Positions 48,237-62,278 of a DNA stretch of 64,000 nucleotides are shown in pieces. This stretch comes from Pseudomonas sp. FP453 (GTDB lineage: Bacteria; Pseudomonadota; Gammaproteobacteria; Pseudomonadales; Pseudomonadaceae), in NCBI RefSeq assembly GCF_030687495.1, contig NZ_CP117435.1:2546501-2610500 (forward strand). The letters are read 5' to 3'. Each line of letters opens with the position of its first letter. The first letter of the stretch is position 1. The notes under the pieces are model-generated. The model was not told the origin of the DNA. It made no database searches and saw only the letters and a program-made list of their open reading frames with translations. The translations under genes and the position numbers were made by a program.

Positions 48237-50399
48237 TTAGAAATTGACCGAGGCACTCAGGCGCGCCGTCAGCGGCGCGCCCTGGAACAGATAGTCATCG
48301 CCCATGTACTCGCCCGCGTCGCGCCAGTAGCGCTTGTCGAACAGGTTGTCGACGCTCAGGCGAAACACCGTTTCATAACCGTCCACCTTGGTCGTGTAGC
48401 GGCTGCCCACATTCACCACCGCGTAATCCCCAACCTCAACGGTGCCGTCGCGATTGGCCGATTTCTTCGCGCTGTATTGCACACCGCCCAGCACCGCCAG
48501 GCCGTTGACCCACGGCAACGCATAGTCTGCATACACGCTGGCGCGCAGCTTGGGCACGTTGATCGCCTGGTGGCCTTCGTACTCCGGGGTGCCGCTGCCG
48601 GTTACGCGTGCGCGAATGGCGGCGACACTGGTTGCGATCTGCAAGCGCTCGGTGGCCCAGCCGTTGGCTGACAGTTCCAGGCCGGTGTTCTTTTGCTCGC
48701 CTTGTTGCACGAAGGTGAAATCACCCGCGTCGTCCGGCTTGGCGTATTGGTACGCCTGGCGGGTCTGGAACACGGCGGCGGCAAAGCTGATGCGGCGCCA
48801 GTCGTATTTCACCCCGGCTTCAATCTGGCGGGAGGTCGTAGGGGCGAGGGTGTCGTCTGCATTGGTCGCGAACCACGGCGCGGTGCCACCCAGGGACAGG
48901 CCTTTGCTGTAGCTGGTGTACAGCGAGATGTTTTCCACCGGTTTGTAGATCAACGACGCCTGGGGCAGGAACACGTATTGCTGGGTGTGGCGTGTCTGGT
49001 TGCCAGTGATTCCGTCGAACGCTTTTTCATCCAGGCGCACTTCACGGCCACCGAGAATGGTTTGCCACTGCTCGTTGAAGCGGATGCGGTCGGTGACGAA
49101 CAGGCCATATTGGCGACTGTCCAGGTTGCGGTGGCTGTCGTTCAAGGGTTTGTCGGTGGGCGGGAAGGTGGGTGCATCAACGTCGATATTGGTGGTGCCG
49201 ATGTACTCGTTGACCGACTTGCGCTTGTCGATCACCCGGCGGAAGGCGCTGGTGCCGAAGGTCAGCTCATGGCCCAGGCCCGCGGTGTCGAACAGGCCGG
49301 TCATCGCCGCCTGCACTTCGTCATCGCGGCGGGTGTCGTCAGGGCTACGGTAGTCGTAGACGTCGTAGTCGCCTTCGGGGCTGAAGTAGTTCGGCACTTT
49401 CGCTGTGCAACTGGAGGAGCCATAGCAGCCCCAGGCAAACGAACTGTAATCGTCAATCACCACCTTGCTGCGCGCCGCACTCACGCTGCCTTTCCACTGA
49501 TCACTGAAACGGTACTCAAACTTGCCGTTGAGGTTCAGCGAATCAATGCTCACCTGCTTCGACCCACTCTGGTGCCCCAGCAGCTTCTTCGGCGAAGCGC
49601 CGTGGGGCACCTCGGTGCCGCCCAGCAACTGATAACCCGGCACCGAGCGCTGTTGCTTGTCCTGGTATTCGGCGTCCAGTTGCAGCACGGCGTCGGGGCT
49701 GATGTTCCAGTCGAAGGCCAGGGACAGGAAATCGCGCTGACCATTGGCGTGTTCGACGTAGGAGTTCAAATCTTCATGGGCGACGTTGGCGCGCAGGCCG
49801 AACTGTTTTTCGCTGCCAAACCAGCCGCCGACGTCGGTGGCGATATAACCGCTGCCGCGATCATCGGTGGCCACCGTCACCGAGCGCACATCTTCCGGGC
49901 GCTTGGTCACGTAGTTGATCACGCCGCTGGGCTCGGAAATCCCGCTCTGCAAACCGGCGAGGCCCTTGAGCACTTCCACCTGCTGCTTGTTTTCCAGGGC
50001 GACGTTCTGCTCGCCGGTGATGGTGCGCCCGTTGATCTTGTAGCTGCTCGCCGCATTCAGCGAGAACCCGCGCACCACGAAGTTTTCGTAGTAGCCGATG
50101 GGTGCGTAGCTGTCGCCCACCGAGGCATCGTTGCGCAGCAGTTCGCTGAGCAGGCGCGCTTGCTGGTCCTTGATCAGCGCGGCATTGAGCACGGTGATCG
50201 AGGCCGGGGTGTCCAACAGCGGCGCTTCGTCGAAGCCACCCACCGACGCAGTTTGGCTACGCAGGCCGGACTCATCCTGGCCTTGGACGTTCACCGCCGG
50301 CAGTTCCAGCTCAGCCGCAAAGCTGCTGCCAATACTGCCGCTCAGCAGCAGGCCGAGGGCGAAACGTGAAGTGACAACGGGACGAAAACGCAAAACCAT
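48237..50399 (-). CDS. TonB-dependent siderophore receptor (hydroxamate-type likely)
   Basis: A 720-residue outer-membrane receptor: signal peptide about residues 1-28, no N-terminal signalling domain, plug with LLDTPASITVLN, FVVRGFSL and EVLKGLAGLQSG, then a beta barrel ending in SASVNF. The plug and barrel wording belongs to the FhuA/FiuA/FoxA-type group for ferric hydroxamates, though the ligand is not certain. AAGG lies about 11 nt before the ATG. No sigma/anti-sigma pair is adjacent; regulation by Fur is likely but I could not find a convincing box. Confidence 0.87.
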   Translation of the reverse strand: MVLRFRPVVTSRFALGLLLSGSIGSSFAAELELPAVNVQGQDESGLRSQTASVGGFDEAPLLDTPASITVLNAALIKDQQARLLSELLRNDASVGDSYAPIGYYENFVVRGFSLNAASSYKINGRTITGEQNVALENKQQVEVLKGLAGLQSGISEPSGVINYVTKRPEDVRSVTVATDDRGSGYIATDVGGWFGSEKQFGLRANVAHEDLNSYVEHANGQRDFLSLAFDWNISPDAVLQLDAEYQDKQQRSVPGYQLLGGTEVPHGASPKKLLGHQSGSKQVSIDSLNLNGKFEYRFSDQWKGSVSAARSKVVIDDYSSFAWGCYGSSSCTAKVPNYFSPEGDYDVYDYRSPDDTRRDDEVQAAMTGLFDTAGLGHELTFGTSAFRRVIDKRKSVNEYIGTTNIDVDAPTFPPTDKPLNDSHRNLDSRQYGLFVTDRIRFNEQWQTILGGREVRLDEKAFDGITGNQTRHTQQYVFLPQASLIYKPVENISLYTSYSKGLSLGGTAPWFATNADDTLAPTTSRQIEAGVKYDWRRISFAAAVFQTRQAYQYAKPDDAGDFTFVQQGEQKNTGLELSANGWATERLQIATSVAAIRARVTGSGTPEYEGHQAINVPKLRASVYADYALPWVNGLAVLGGVQYSAKKSANRDGTVEVGDYAVVNVGSRYTTKVDGYETVFRLSVDNLFDKRYWRDAGEYMGDDYLFQGAPLTARLSASVNF

Positions 50400-50488
50400 G
50401 GGGGCAGGGCCTTAAAGCGCAGGGCGGGGGGCGCATAAGCTAGGCATAAGTGCGCGCTTTTACAAGTTTTCGAGAATGGTTCGCGGCT

Positions 50489-51376
<888 letters not shown>

Positions 51377-51400
51377 TAAGGCAGGGTCTACTCGGTCTAA

Positions 51401-51490
51401 TGTGGGAGCTGGCTTGCCTGCGATAGCGGTGGGTCAGCTTGCCTATTTGGCACTGATACTCCGCTATCGCAGGCAAGCCAGCTCCCACAT
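51401..51490. repeat. REPIN 6
   Basis: An inverted REP pair with GTGGGAGCTGGCTTGCC arms between the convergent dehydrogenase and acoR genes. Confidence 0.85.
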
Positions 51491-51505
51491 GTTGATCCCA
51501 TTGTG

Positions 51506-53357
<1,852 letters not shown>

Positions 53358-53449
53358 AAGGCCTCCGGTTCTCGATCTTTGTTGTTATGCCCGCCATTAA
53401 GCGCGCATGGGTCGCGCGGGACAAGTCTGGCCTGACCAACTGCCCCAGC

Positions 53450-53466
53450 TGAGACGCCGCGTCTCA
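53450..53466. promoter_or_regulatory. Putative AcoR site, intact palindrome
   Basis: TGAGACGCCGCGTCTCA, a perfect 8-bp inverted repeat around one base, about 112 bp upstream of the sigma-54 promoter of acoA and about 93 bp upstream of acoR. It is nearly the same sequence as the site before the dehydrogenase gene. Confidence 0.7.
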
Positions 53467-53473
53467 CCGCGCC

Positions 53474-53509
53474 TGAGACGCGGCCTGTGCGGTGCAATGC
53501 CGCGTCTCA
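53474..53509. promoter_or_regulatory. Putative second AcoR site, split half-sites
   Basis: TGAGACGCGGC and its exact complement GCCGCGTCTCA are separated by 14 bp. The two half-sites repeat the motif of the adjacent palindrome, and their outer ends are one or two helical turns further apart. They lie about 70 bp upstream of the -24 box, a usual place for enhancer sites. Confidence 0.65.
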
Positions 53510-53577
53510 TTCTGCGGTGCCGTGCCGCACCACCACAACTGCTCTGGATCAAGGCTTTGCGAGGTTTTTCCGGGCCT

Positions 53578-53593
53578 TGGCACAGGCTGTGCT
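53578..53593 (+). promoter_or_regulatory. Sigma-54 (-24/-12) promoter of acoABC
   Basis: TGGCACAGGCTGTGCT matches the consensus TGGCACR-N4-TTGCW except for one base in the -12 box. The invariant GG and GC are 10 bp apart, as required. It lies 64 bp before the acoA ATG and downstream of the two AcoR-like sites, in line with activation by the GAFTGA-containing AcoR. Confidence 0.8.
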
Positions 53594-53656
53594 GAAGGCC
53601 TTGTAGCTGAACACGATCAGCCTTTTGTGTGTCGAGACAACCTGGAGAACAACAAG

Positions 53657-54634
53657 ATGTCCACTCACCTGTCCACCGATCAATTGCTGCATGCCTACAC
53701 CGTGATGCGCACCATCCGTGATTTCGAAGAACGCCTGCACGTGGAATTCGCCACCGGCGAGATCCCCGGTTTTGTGCATCTCTATGCTGGCCAAGAGGCC
53801 AGCGCCGCCGGGGTCATGGCCCACCTCAACGATGACGATTGCATCGCCTCCAACCACCGTGGCCACGGCCATTGCATCGCCAAGGGCGTGGATGTGTTCG
53901 GCATGATGGCCGAGATCTACGGCAAGAAGACCGGCGTGTGTGGCGGCAAGGGCGGCTCCATGCACATCGCCGACCAGGAGAAGGGCATGCTCGGCGCCAA
54001 CGGCATCGTCGGTGCCGGCGCACCGCTGGCGGCGGGCGCGGCGCTGGCGTCCAAGCTCAAGGGCAGCCAGGGCGTGGCCGTGGCGTTTTTTGGCGACGGT
54101 GGCTCCAACGAGGGCGCGGTGTTTGAAGCGATGAACCTGGCCGCGATCATGAAGTTACCGTGCCTGTTCGTCGCCGAAAACAACGGTTATGCCGAGGCCA
54201 CCGGTTCCGGCTGGTCGGTGGCGTGCAAGGACATCGCCGAGCGTGCCGTGGGCTTTGGCATGCCGGGGGTGATCGTCGATGGCAATGACTTCTTCGCCGT
54301 GCACGCCGCCCTCGGCGTTGCCGTCGAGCGTGCGCGCACAGGCCAGGGGCCGACGTTGGTGGAAGTGAAGTTGAGCCGTTTCTACGGCCACTTCGAGGGC
54401 GATGCGCAAACCTACCGTGGCCCCGATGAAGTGAAAAACCTGCGGGACAGCGCCGACTGCCTGGCGCTGTTCCGCCAGCGTTGCAGCGCCGAAGGCTGGT
54501 TGGACGCGGCGCAGTTCGAACGCATCGACAGCGAAGTCGCGCAGTTGATCGAAGACGCCGTGCGCCGCGCCAAGTCCGATCCCAAGCCCCAGGCCGCCGA
54601 CCTGCTCAGCGATGTCTACGTCGCCTATCCCTAA
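53657..54634 (+). CDS. acoA: Acetoin dehydrogenase E1 alpha subunit
   Basis: A 325-residue TPP-dependent dehydrogenase alpha chain. The TPP/Mg site reads GDGGSNEG followed by FVAENNGYAE, and HLYAGQEA and SNHRGHGHCIAKG are conserved in the family. With AcoB it decarboxylates acetoin to acetaldehyde and an acetyl group passed to the lipoyl E2. It is first in the acoABC operon behind a sigma-54 promoter. An ATG at 53492 is in frame, but the region before 53657 is the promoter, so the ATG at 53657 is right. Confidence 0.95.
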   Translation: MSTHLSTDQLLHAYTVMRTIRDFEERLHVEFATGEIPGFVHLYAGQEASAAGVMAHLNDDDCIASNHRGHGHCIAKGVDVFGMMAEIYGKKTGVCGGKGGSMHIADQEKGMLGANGIVGAGAPLAAGAALASKLKGSQGVAVAFFGDGGSNEGAVFEAMNLAAIMKLPCLFVAENNGYAEATGSGWSVACKDIAERAVGFGMPGVIVDGNDFFAVHAALGVAVERARTGQGPTLVEVKLSRFYGHFEGDAQTYRGPDEVKNLRDSADCLALFRQRCSAEGWLDAAQFERIDSEVAQLIEDAVRRAKSDPKPQAADLLSDVYVAYP

Positions 54635-54660
54635 TAACAACAAGCTCTGGAGAGAATCTT

Positions 54661-55680
54661 ATGGCTCGCAAAATCAGCTACCAGCAGGCAATCAACGAAG
54701 CCCTGGCCCAGGAAATGCGCCGTGACCAAAGCGTGTTCATCATCGGCCAGGACGTCAGCGGCGGCACCGGTGCCCCGGGCGAACAAGACGCCTGGGGCGG
54801 CGTGCTCGGCGTGACCAAGGGCCTGTACCCGCAGTTCCCCGAGCGCGTGCTGGACGCGCCGTTGTCCGAGGTTGGCTATGTCGGCATGGCGGTCGGCGCG
54901 GCCACCCGTGGGATGCGCCCGGTGTGTGAATTGATGTTCGTCGACTTTATCGGCTGCTGCCTCGACCAACTGCTCAACCAGGCGGCCAAGTTCCGCTACA
55001 TGTTTGGCGGCAAGACCACCACGCCGCTGGTAATCCGCGCCATGTACGGCGCCGGCCTGCGCGCGGCGGCCCAGCACTCGCAGATGCTCACCTCGATGTG
55101 GACGCACATCCCCGGCCTCAAGGTGGTGTGCCCGGCCACGCCGTATGACGCCAAGGGCATGCTGATCCAGGCGATCCGTGACAACGATCCGGTGATCTTC
55201 CTCGAACACAAGATGCTCTACAGCTTGCAAGGTGAAGTCCCGGAAGAGCTGTACACCGTGCCCTTCGGCGAAGCCAACTTTGTGCGCGAAGGCCAGGACG
55301 TGACCCTGGTGACCTACGGGCGCATGGTGCACATCGCCCTGGAAGCCGCCGCCAACCTGGCGCGCCAGGGTATCGACTGCGAAGTGCTGGACCTGCGCAC
55401 CACCAGCCCGCTGGACGTCGACAGCATCCTCGAAAGCGTGGAGAAAACCGGTCGGCTGGTGGTGATCGATGAGTCCAACCCACGCTGTTCCATTGCCACC
55501 GATATCAGCGCCTTGGTCGCCCAGCAGGCGTTCTCTTCCTTGCGTGCGCCGATTGAAATGGTCACCGCGCCGCACACGCCGGTGCCGTTCTCCGATGCGC
55601 TGGAAGACCTGTACATCCCCAACGCCGCGAAGATCGAGGCCGCCGTGCTGAAGATCGCCGACAAGAGGAATGCCGCATGA
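54661..55680 (+). CDS. acoB: Acetoin dehydrogenase E1 beta subunit
   Basis: A 339-residue transketolase-like beta chain. It has the pyrimidine-binding domain (LDAPLSEVGYVGMAVGAA) and the C-terminal transketolase domain (CEVLDLRTTSPLDVDSILES). It partners AcoA in the heterotetrameric E1 of the acetoin complex. It starts 26 nt after acoA, with GGAG 9 nt upstream, and overlaps acoC by 4 bp (ATGA). Confidence 0.95.
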   Translation: MARKISYQQAINEALAQEMRRDQSVFIIGQDVSGGTGAPGEQDAWGGVLGVTKGLYPQFPERVLDAPLSEVGYVGMAVGAATRGMRPVCELMFVDFIGCCLDQLLNQAAKFRYMFGGKTTTPLVIRAMYGAGLRAAAQHSQMLTSMWTHIPGLKVVCPATPYDAKGMLIQAIRDNDPVIFLEHKMLYSLQGEVPEELYTVPFGEANFVREGQDVTLVTYGRMVHIALEAAANLARQGIDCEVLDLRTTSPLDVDSILESVEKTGRLVVIDESNPRCSIATDISALVAQQAFSSLRAPIEMVTAPHTPVPFSDALEDLYIPNAAKIEAAVLKIADKRNAA

Positions 55681-56780
55681 TCCATACCCTGACCATGCCC
55701 AAATGGGGGCTGTCGATGACCGAAGGGCGCATCGATATCTGGCTCAAGCAACCCGGCGACCGGGTGGAGAAGGGCGAGGAAGTGCTGGATGTGGAGACCG
55801 ACAAGATTTCCAGCAGTGTGGAAGCGCCGTTCAGTGGCGTGCTGCGCCGCGTCTTGGCGCTGAGCGATGAGACCTTGCCGGTGGGCGCGTTGCTGGGGAT
55901 TGTCGTTGAGGGTGAGGCGTCTGAGGCAGAGATCGATGCCGTGATCGAAGGCTTCAATGCCGGGTTTGTCGCCAGTGCGGCCGAAGCCGAAGCATCGGGG
56001 CCCAGCGCGCAAAAGGTCGAGATCGGCGGGCGTCTGCTGCGCTATCTCGACCTAGGCGAGGGCGGCACGCCGCTGGTGCTGGTGCATGGCTTTGGCGGCG
56101 ACTTGAACAACTGGCTGTTCAACCAACCGGCGCTGGCTGCCGAGCGGCGGGTGATCGCCCTGGATCTGCCGGGGCACGGCGAGTCGGGCAAGCAGCTGCA
56201 CAGCGGCGATGCTGGCGAGTTGAGCCAGGCCGTGTTGGACCTGCTCGATCATCTCAAGCTGGACCGCGTGCACCTGGCGGGGCATTCCATGGGCGGCTTG
56301 GTTTCCCTGACCGTTGCCGACCAGGCCCCCGCGCGCGTCGCCTCGCTGACCCTGATCGCCAGCGCCGGCCTCGGTGCGGACATCAACGGCGAGTACCTGC
56401 AAGGGTTTGCCGAGGCCAGCAACCGCAACGCCCTCAAGCCGCAACTGACGCAGCTGTTCAGCGACCCCGCATTGGTGACGCGGCAGATGCTGGAGGACAT
56501 GCTCAAGTTCAAGCGTTTGGAGGGGGTGGATCAGGCGTTGCGCCAGCTCAACGGCGCGTTGTTTGCGGGCGGGCAGCAGGCGCAGGATTTGCGCCATGTG
56601 GTGGGGCGTCAGCCGAGTCTGGTGATCTGGGGCAGTGATGATGCAATCATCCCGGTGCGGCATGCGCAGGGGTTGGAGGCGCAGGTGGAGGTGCTGTCGG
56701 GGCAGGGGCATATGGTGCAGTTGGAGGCGGCGGAGCAGGTGAACCAACTGATGGCCACCTTCCTCAAATCCCAAGCCTGA
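55677..56780 (+). CDS. acoC: Acetoin dehydrogenase E2: lipoyl domain fused to alpha/beta hydrolase
   Basis: A 367-residue protein. Residues 1-80 are a lipoyl domain with the modified lysine in ETDKIS (Lys43). After a linker to about 120, an alpha/beta hydrolase fold follows, with VLVHGFGGD, nucleophile Ser204 in GHSMGG and a C-terminal histidine in GQGHMVQLEA. This fold replaces the usual CoA acyltransferase core, and this layout is typical of AcoC. It transfers the acetyl group from acetoin cleavage to CoA. No E3 (acoD) gene follows; a REPIN and a convergent AraC gene close the operon. Confidence 0.93.
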   Translation: MIHTLTMPKWGLSMTEGRIDIWLKQPGDRVEKGEEVLDVETDKISSSVEAPFSGVLRRVLALSDETLPVGALLGIVVEGEASEAEIDAVIEGFNAGFVASAAEAEASGPSAQKVEIGGRLLRYLDLGEGGTPLVLVHGFGGDLNNWLFNQPALAAERRVIALDLPGHGESGKQLHSGDAGELSQAVLDLLDHLKLDRVHLAGHSMGGLVSLTVADQAPARVASLTLIASAGLGADINGEYLQGFAEASNRNALKPQLTQLFSDPALVTRQMLEDMLKFKRLEGVDQALRQLNGALFAGGQQAQDLRHVVGRQPSLVIWGSDDAIIPVRHAQGLEAQVEVLSGQGHMVQLEAAEQVNQLMATFLKSQA

Positions 56781-56792
56781 CAAAGCTCTAAA

Positions 56793-56881
56793 TGTGGGAG
56801 CTGGCTTGCCTGCGATAGCGGTGGGTCAGCTTGCTCATTGGGCACTGATACACCGCTATCGCAGGCAAGCCAGCTCCCACA
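56793..56881. repeat. REPIN 7
   Basis: An inverted REP pair with GTGGGAGCTGGCTTGCC arms in the 116-bp gap between the convergent acoC and AraC-type genes. Confidence 0.85.
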
Positions 56882-56896
56882 GTTTTTGACTGCATT

Positions 56897-57784
56897 TCAA
56901 CCTTGGCGTTTCAGGGTTTCGCTGGGCAGCTCTTTGAACAACGCCCGATAGCTGTTGGAAAACCGCCCCAAATGCCAGAACGACCAGTTCATCGCCACCT
57001 CGGCCACCGTTGTGTCAGCACCGCTCAACAACTCCCGCCGCGCCCCATTCAACCGGCGCAACCTTAACCACTGCGCCGGGCTCATCCCGGTGTAGGTCTT
57101 GAAGCCTTGCTGCAACTGGCGCAACGGCACGCCGGCAATCTGCGCCAGTTCCAGCAGGTTGACGGTCTCGTCCGGTGCATCCGCCGCCCATTCGCCGATG
57201 CGGGCCATCAAGCGGCGTGCTTCGCTGCGCTTTTGCAACGAGCTGCGGTCCAGGCCGACGCAGGCGTTGTCGAGGATAAACAGGCAGTCGTCGAGCAGTT
57301 GCTGGGTGAGGCTGACGGGGTCGCTCACGGTGGCCATTCGCGTCAGCGTGCCACTGAGCCAGCGGGTGAACAGGGCATTTTGCTGGCCGCTCAGCGGGGC
57401 CATGAACAGGCCTTCCAGCTTCGCCACATCGAGGCCCTGGCGCTGCACGAACTGCGGGCCGAACACCACGGCCACTTCGCGGTAGTTTTCCGGGGTGATC
57501 CAGGTGTTGCGGCTTTCGCCGTTGAGCATATACAGCGCGTTATCGCTGCCGTCGAAACAGAACGCCAACGACCCCGGCGGCGCGTTGAAATGCTGCTCCA
57601 CCCGCGTGTTCATGCACTCTTCGTACACCTCCACGCCCTGCAGGTCGAGGTAGCGGATCTGCCCGGCAAAATGCCCCGGGGACATCTGCTGGTACTGCTG
57701 CACCCAACCGGGTGTGGCGCTGCATTGGGCGGCCACATCACCGGTGGTGAAGGCCTGGACGCGAGAGGCGGTTGCCTGGGTCAT
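56897..57784 (-). CDS. AraC-family transcriptional regulator
   Basis: A 295-residue regulator with an N-terminal cupin-like sensing part and a C-terminal double helix-turn-helix (LLELAQIAGVPLRQLQQGFK and the second motif TTVAEVAMNWSFWHLGRFS). The wording resembles the EutR-like subgroup. It is divergent from the gamma-glutamyl ligase operon, with a 129-bp gap, so control of that operon is the natural inference. The inducer is unknown, perhaps an amine. Confidence 0.87.
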   Translation of the reverse strand: MTQATASRVQAFTTGDVAAQCSATPGWVQQYQQMSPGHFAGQIRYLDLQGVEVYEECMNTRVEQHFNAPPGSLAFCFDGSDNALYMLNGESRNTWITPENYREVAVVFGPQFVQRQGLDVAKLEGLFMAPLSGQQNALFTRWLSGTLTRMATVSDPVSLTQQLLDDCLFILDNACVGLDRSSLQKRSEARRLMARIGEWAADAPDETVNLLELAQIAGVPLRQLQQGFKTYTGMSPAQWLRLRRLNGARRELLSGADTTVAEVAMNWSFWHLGRFSNSYRALFKELPSETLKRQG

Positions 57785-57913
57785 GGGAGATCCGTGCGCA
57801 CTCTATTGGTGCGTTGTGGTTCGTGCAAAGTGGATAGATGCGCTTCGAAGGCCGGCCCAAGATAGACCTCAATGCGCCGGCAATACAAGCCGGGCAACCC
57901 TGCCGAGGTCCTT

Positions 57914-59272
57914 ATGAACGCCCCTTTCGATCAGCTGTCCGCCTGGCTGAAAGAACACAAGATTACCGAAGTCGAATGCGTGATCAGTGATTTGACGGGC
58001 ATCGCCCGCGGCAAGATTGCGCCCACCAACAAGTTCCTGCATGAGCGCGGCATGCGCCTGCCGGAAAGTGTGCTGCTGCAAACGGTGACCGGGGATTTCG
58101 TCGACGACGATATCTACTACGACCTGCTGGACCCGGCCGATATCGACATGGTCTGCCGCCCGGTGGCCAACGCCACCTACGTGGTGCCGTGGGCTATCGA
58201 GCCCACCGCGATTGTGATCCACGATACCTTCGACAAGCAGGGCAACCCCATCGAGCTGTCGCCGCGCAACGTGCTGAAGAAGGTCTTGCAGTTGTACACC
58301 GAGCAAGGCTGGCAGCCGATTGTCGCGCCGGAAATGGAGTTCTACCTGACCCAGCGCTGCGAAGACCCGGACCTGCCGCTGAAAACCCCGGTAGGCCGCT
58401 CCGGCCGGGCGGAAACCGGGCGCCAGTCGTTTTCCATCGACGCCGCCAACGAATTCGACCCGCTGTTCGAAGACGTCTATGACTGGTGCGAAGCCCAGGG
58501 CCTGGACCTCGATACGCTGATCCACGAAGACGGTCCGGCGCAGATGGAAATCAACTTCCGCCACGGCGACGCCCTCGACCTGGCCGACCAGATCACCGTG
58601 TTCAAGCGCACCCTGCGCGAGGCGGCGCTCAAGCACAACGTTGCGGCGACCTTCATGGCCAAGCCGGTGGCCGACGAGCCCGGCAGCGCCATGCACTTGC
58701 ACCAGAGCGTGGTGGACATCGCCACCGGCAAACCGGTGTTTGTCGACGCCGAGGGCAAGATGAGCGAGCTGTTCCTCCACCATATCGGCGGCCTGCAAAA
58801 GTACATTCCCAAGCTGCTGCCGATGTTCGCGCCCAACGTCAACTCGTTCCGCCGCTTCCTGCCGGACACTTCGGCACCGGTCAACGTGGAGTGGGGCGAA
58901 GAAAATCGCACCGTCGGCCTGCGGGTGCCCACCTCCAGCCCCGAGGCGATGCGCGTGGAAAACCGCCTGCCCGGCGCCGATGCCAATCCGTACCTGGCAA
59001 TTGCCGCTAGTCTGCTGTGTGGCTACCTGGGGATGATCGAGAAGATCGAGCCGAGTGCGCCGGTGGAAGGCCGCGCCTACGAGCGGCGCAACCTGCGCCT
59101 GCCGATCACCATTGAGGACGCCCTGGCGCGCATGGAGGAGTGCGCCACGGTCAGGCACTACCTGGGCGACAAGTTTGTGCGCGGCTACGTCGCGGTCAAG
59201 CGCGCCGAGCATGAGAATTTCAAGCGGGTGATCAGTTCCTGGGAACGTGAGTTCCTGCTGTTGAGCGTCTAA
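57914..59272 (+). CDS. puuA: Gamma-glutamylpolyamine synthetase (glutamine synthetase family), PuuA-like
   Basis: A 452-residue class-III-like glutamine synthetase relative: APEMEFYLTQ, DLDTLIHEDGPAQMEINF, MHLHQS, PNVNSFRRF and ENRTVGLRVP give the ATP and glutamate sites. Next to an amine-binding protein and an FAD oxidase it fits gamma-glutamylputrescine synthetase, which joins glutamate to an amine at the cost of ATP. The amine could be putrescine, spermidine or ethanolamine; sequence alone does not settle it. I chose the ATG at 57914, preceded by AGG, over upstream in-frame codons. Confidence 0.85.
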   Translation: MNAPFDQLSAWLKEHKITEVECVISDLTGIARGKIAPTNKFLHERGMRLPESVLLQTVTGDFVDDDIYYDLLDPADIDMVCRPVANATYVVPWAIEPTAIVIHDTFDKQGNPIELSPRNVLKKVLQLYTEQGWQPIVAPEMEFYLTQRCEDPDLPLKTPVGRSGRAETGRQSFSIDAANEFDPLFEDVYDWCEAQGLDLDTLIHEDGPAQMEINFRHGDALDLADQITVFKRTLREAALKHNVAATFMAKPVADEPGSAMHLHQSVVDIATGKPVFVDAEGKMSELFLHHIGGLQKYIPKLLPMFAPNVNSFRRFLPDTSAPVNVEWGEENRTVGLRVPTSSPEAMRVENRLPGADANPYLAIAASLLCGYLGMIEKIEPSAPVEGRAYERRNLRLPITIEDALARMEECATVRHYLGDKFVRGYVAVKRAEHENFKRVISSWEREFLLLSV

Positions 59273-61677
<2,405 letters not shown>

Positions 61678-61732
61678 AGCGCCGGCCGTGGCAGGCTGGG
61701 CGACGTTTTCCTATGACTTTTGGAGATTTGAC

Positions 61733-62149
61733 GTGCCAACAGCATCCGCAGTAATTGAAATCCCGGTATCCGCTGACAAGGTCTGGGCATTGGTCGGCGG
61801 CTTCAACGACTTGCCGAAATGGCTGCCGCTGATCGCCAAGAGCGAGCCGAGTGAAGGCGGGCGCCTGCGTCACCTGACGACCGCCGACGGTGGCGAGATC
61901 GTCGAGCGTTTGCAGACCTTTGACAATGTGGCGCGCACCTACAGCTACACCATTGAGCAATCACCGTTTCCGGTGAGTGCCTACCTGGCGACGTTGCAGG
62001 TTGAAGCGTTGACGGATGCGTCGGCGAAGGTGACCTGGTCGGGTGTGTTCACGCCGGTGGAGGGTGTGACGGATGCGGCGGTGGAAGAGCTGTTTGCCGG
62101 TGTCTACAAAGGTGGGGTCGAGGCGCTGCGGGCGAATTTCCCGGCCTGA
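61733..62149 (+). CDS. SRPBCC-family (polyketide cyclase-like) protein
   Basis: A 138-residue START/Bet-v1-fold protein: EIPVSADKVWALVGGFNDLPKWLP start, central GGEIVERLQTFD and C-terminal amphipathic helix. Such proteins bind small hydrophobic ligands; many are uncharacterised. I use the GTG at 61733 because GGAG lies 7 nt upstream; the ATG at 61688 would add 15 residues outside the fold. No partner gene is evident. Confidence 0.85.
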   Translation: MPTASAVIEIPVSADKVWALVGGFNDLPKWLPLIAKSEPSEGGRLRHLTTADGGEIVERLQTFDNVARTYSYTIEQSPFPVSAYLATLQVEALTDASAKVTWSGVFTPVEGVTDAAVEELFAGVYKGGVEALRANFPA

Positions 62150-62170
62150 TTTGACACACAGCACATCTGA

Positions 62171-62259
62171 TGTGGGAGCTGGCTTGCCTGCGATAGCGGT
62201 GTATCAGTGCCCTATGAGCAAGCTGACCCACCGCCATCGCAGGCAAGCCAGCTCCCACA
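62171..62259. repeat. REPIN 8
   Basis: An inverted REP pair with GTGGGAGCTGGCTTGCC arms between the convergent SRPBCC and histidine-kinase genes. Confidence 0.85.
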
Positions 62260-62278
62260 GGGTTTTGTGGTGTTTGGG

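Noticed and set aside
48037..48240. 67-codon plus-strand frame upstream of the protease
   Set aside because: No ribosome-binding site or known motif; it lies in the AT-richer promoter region of the protease.
48693..50369. 558-codon plus-strand frame opposite the second TonB receptor
   Set aside because: It is Val/Ala/His-rich and antisense to a complete receptor.
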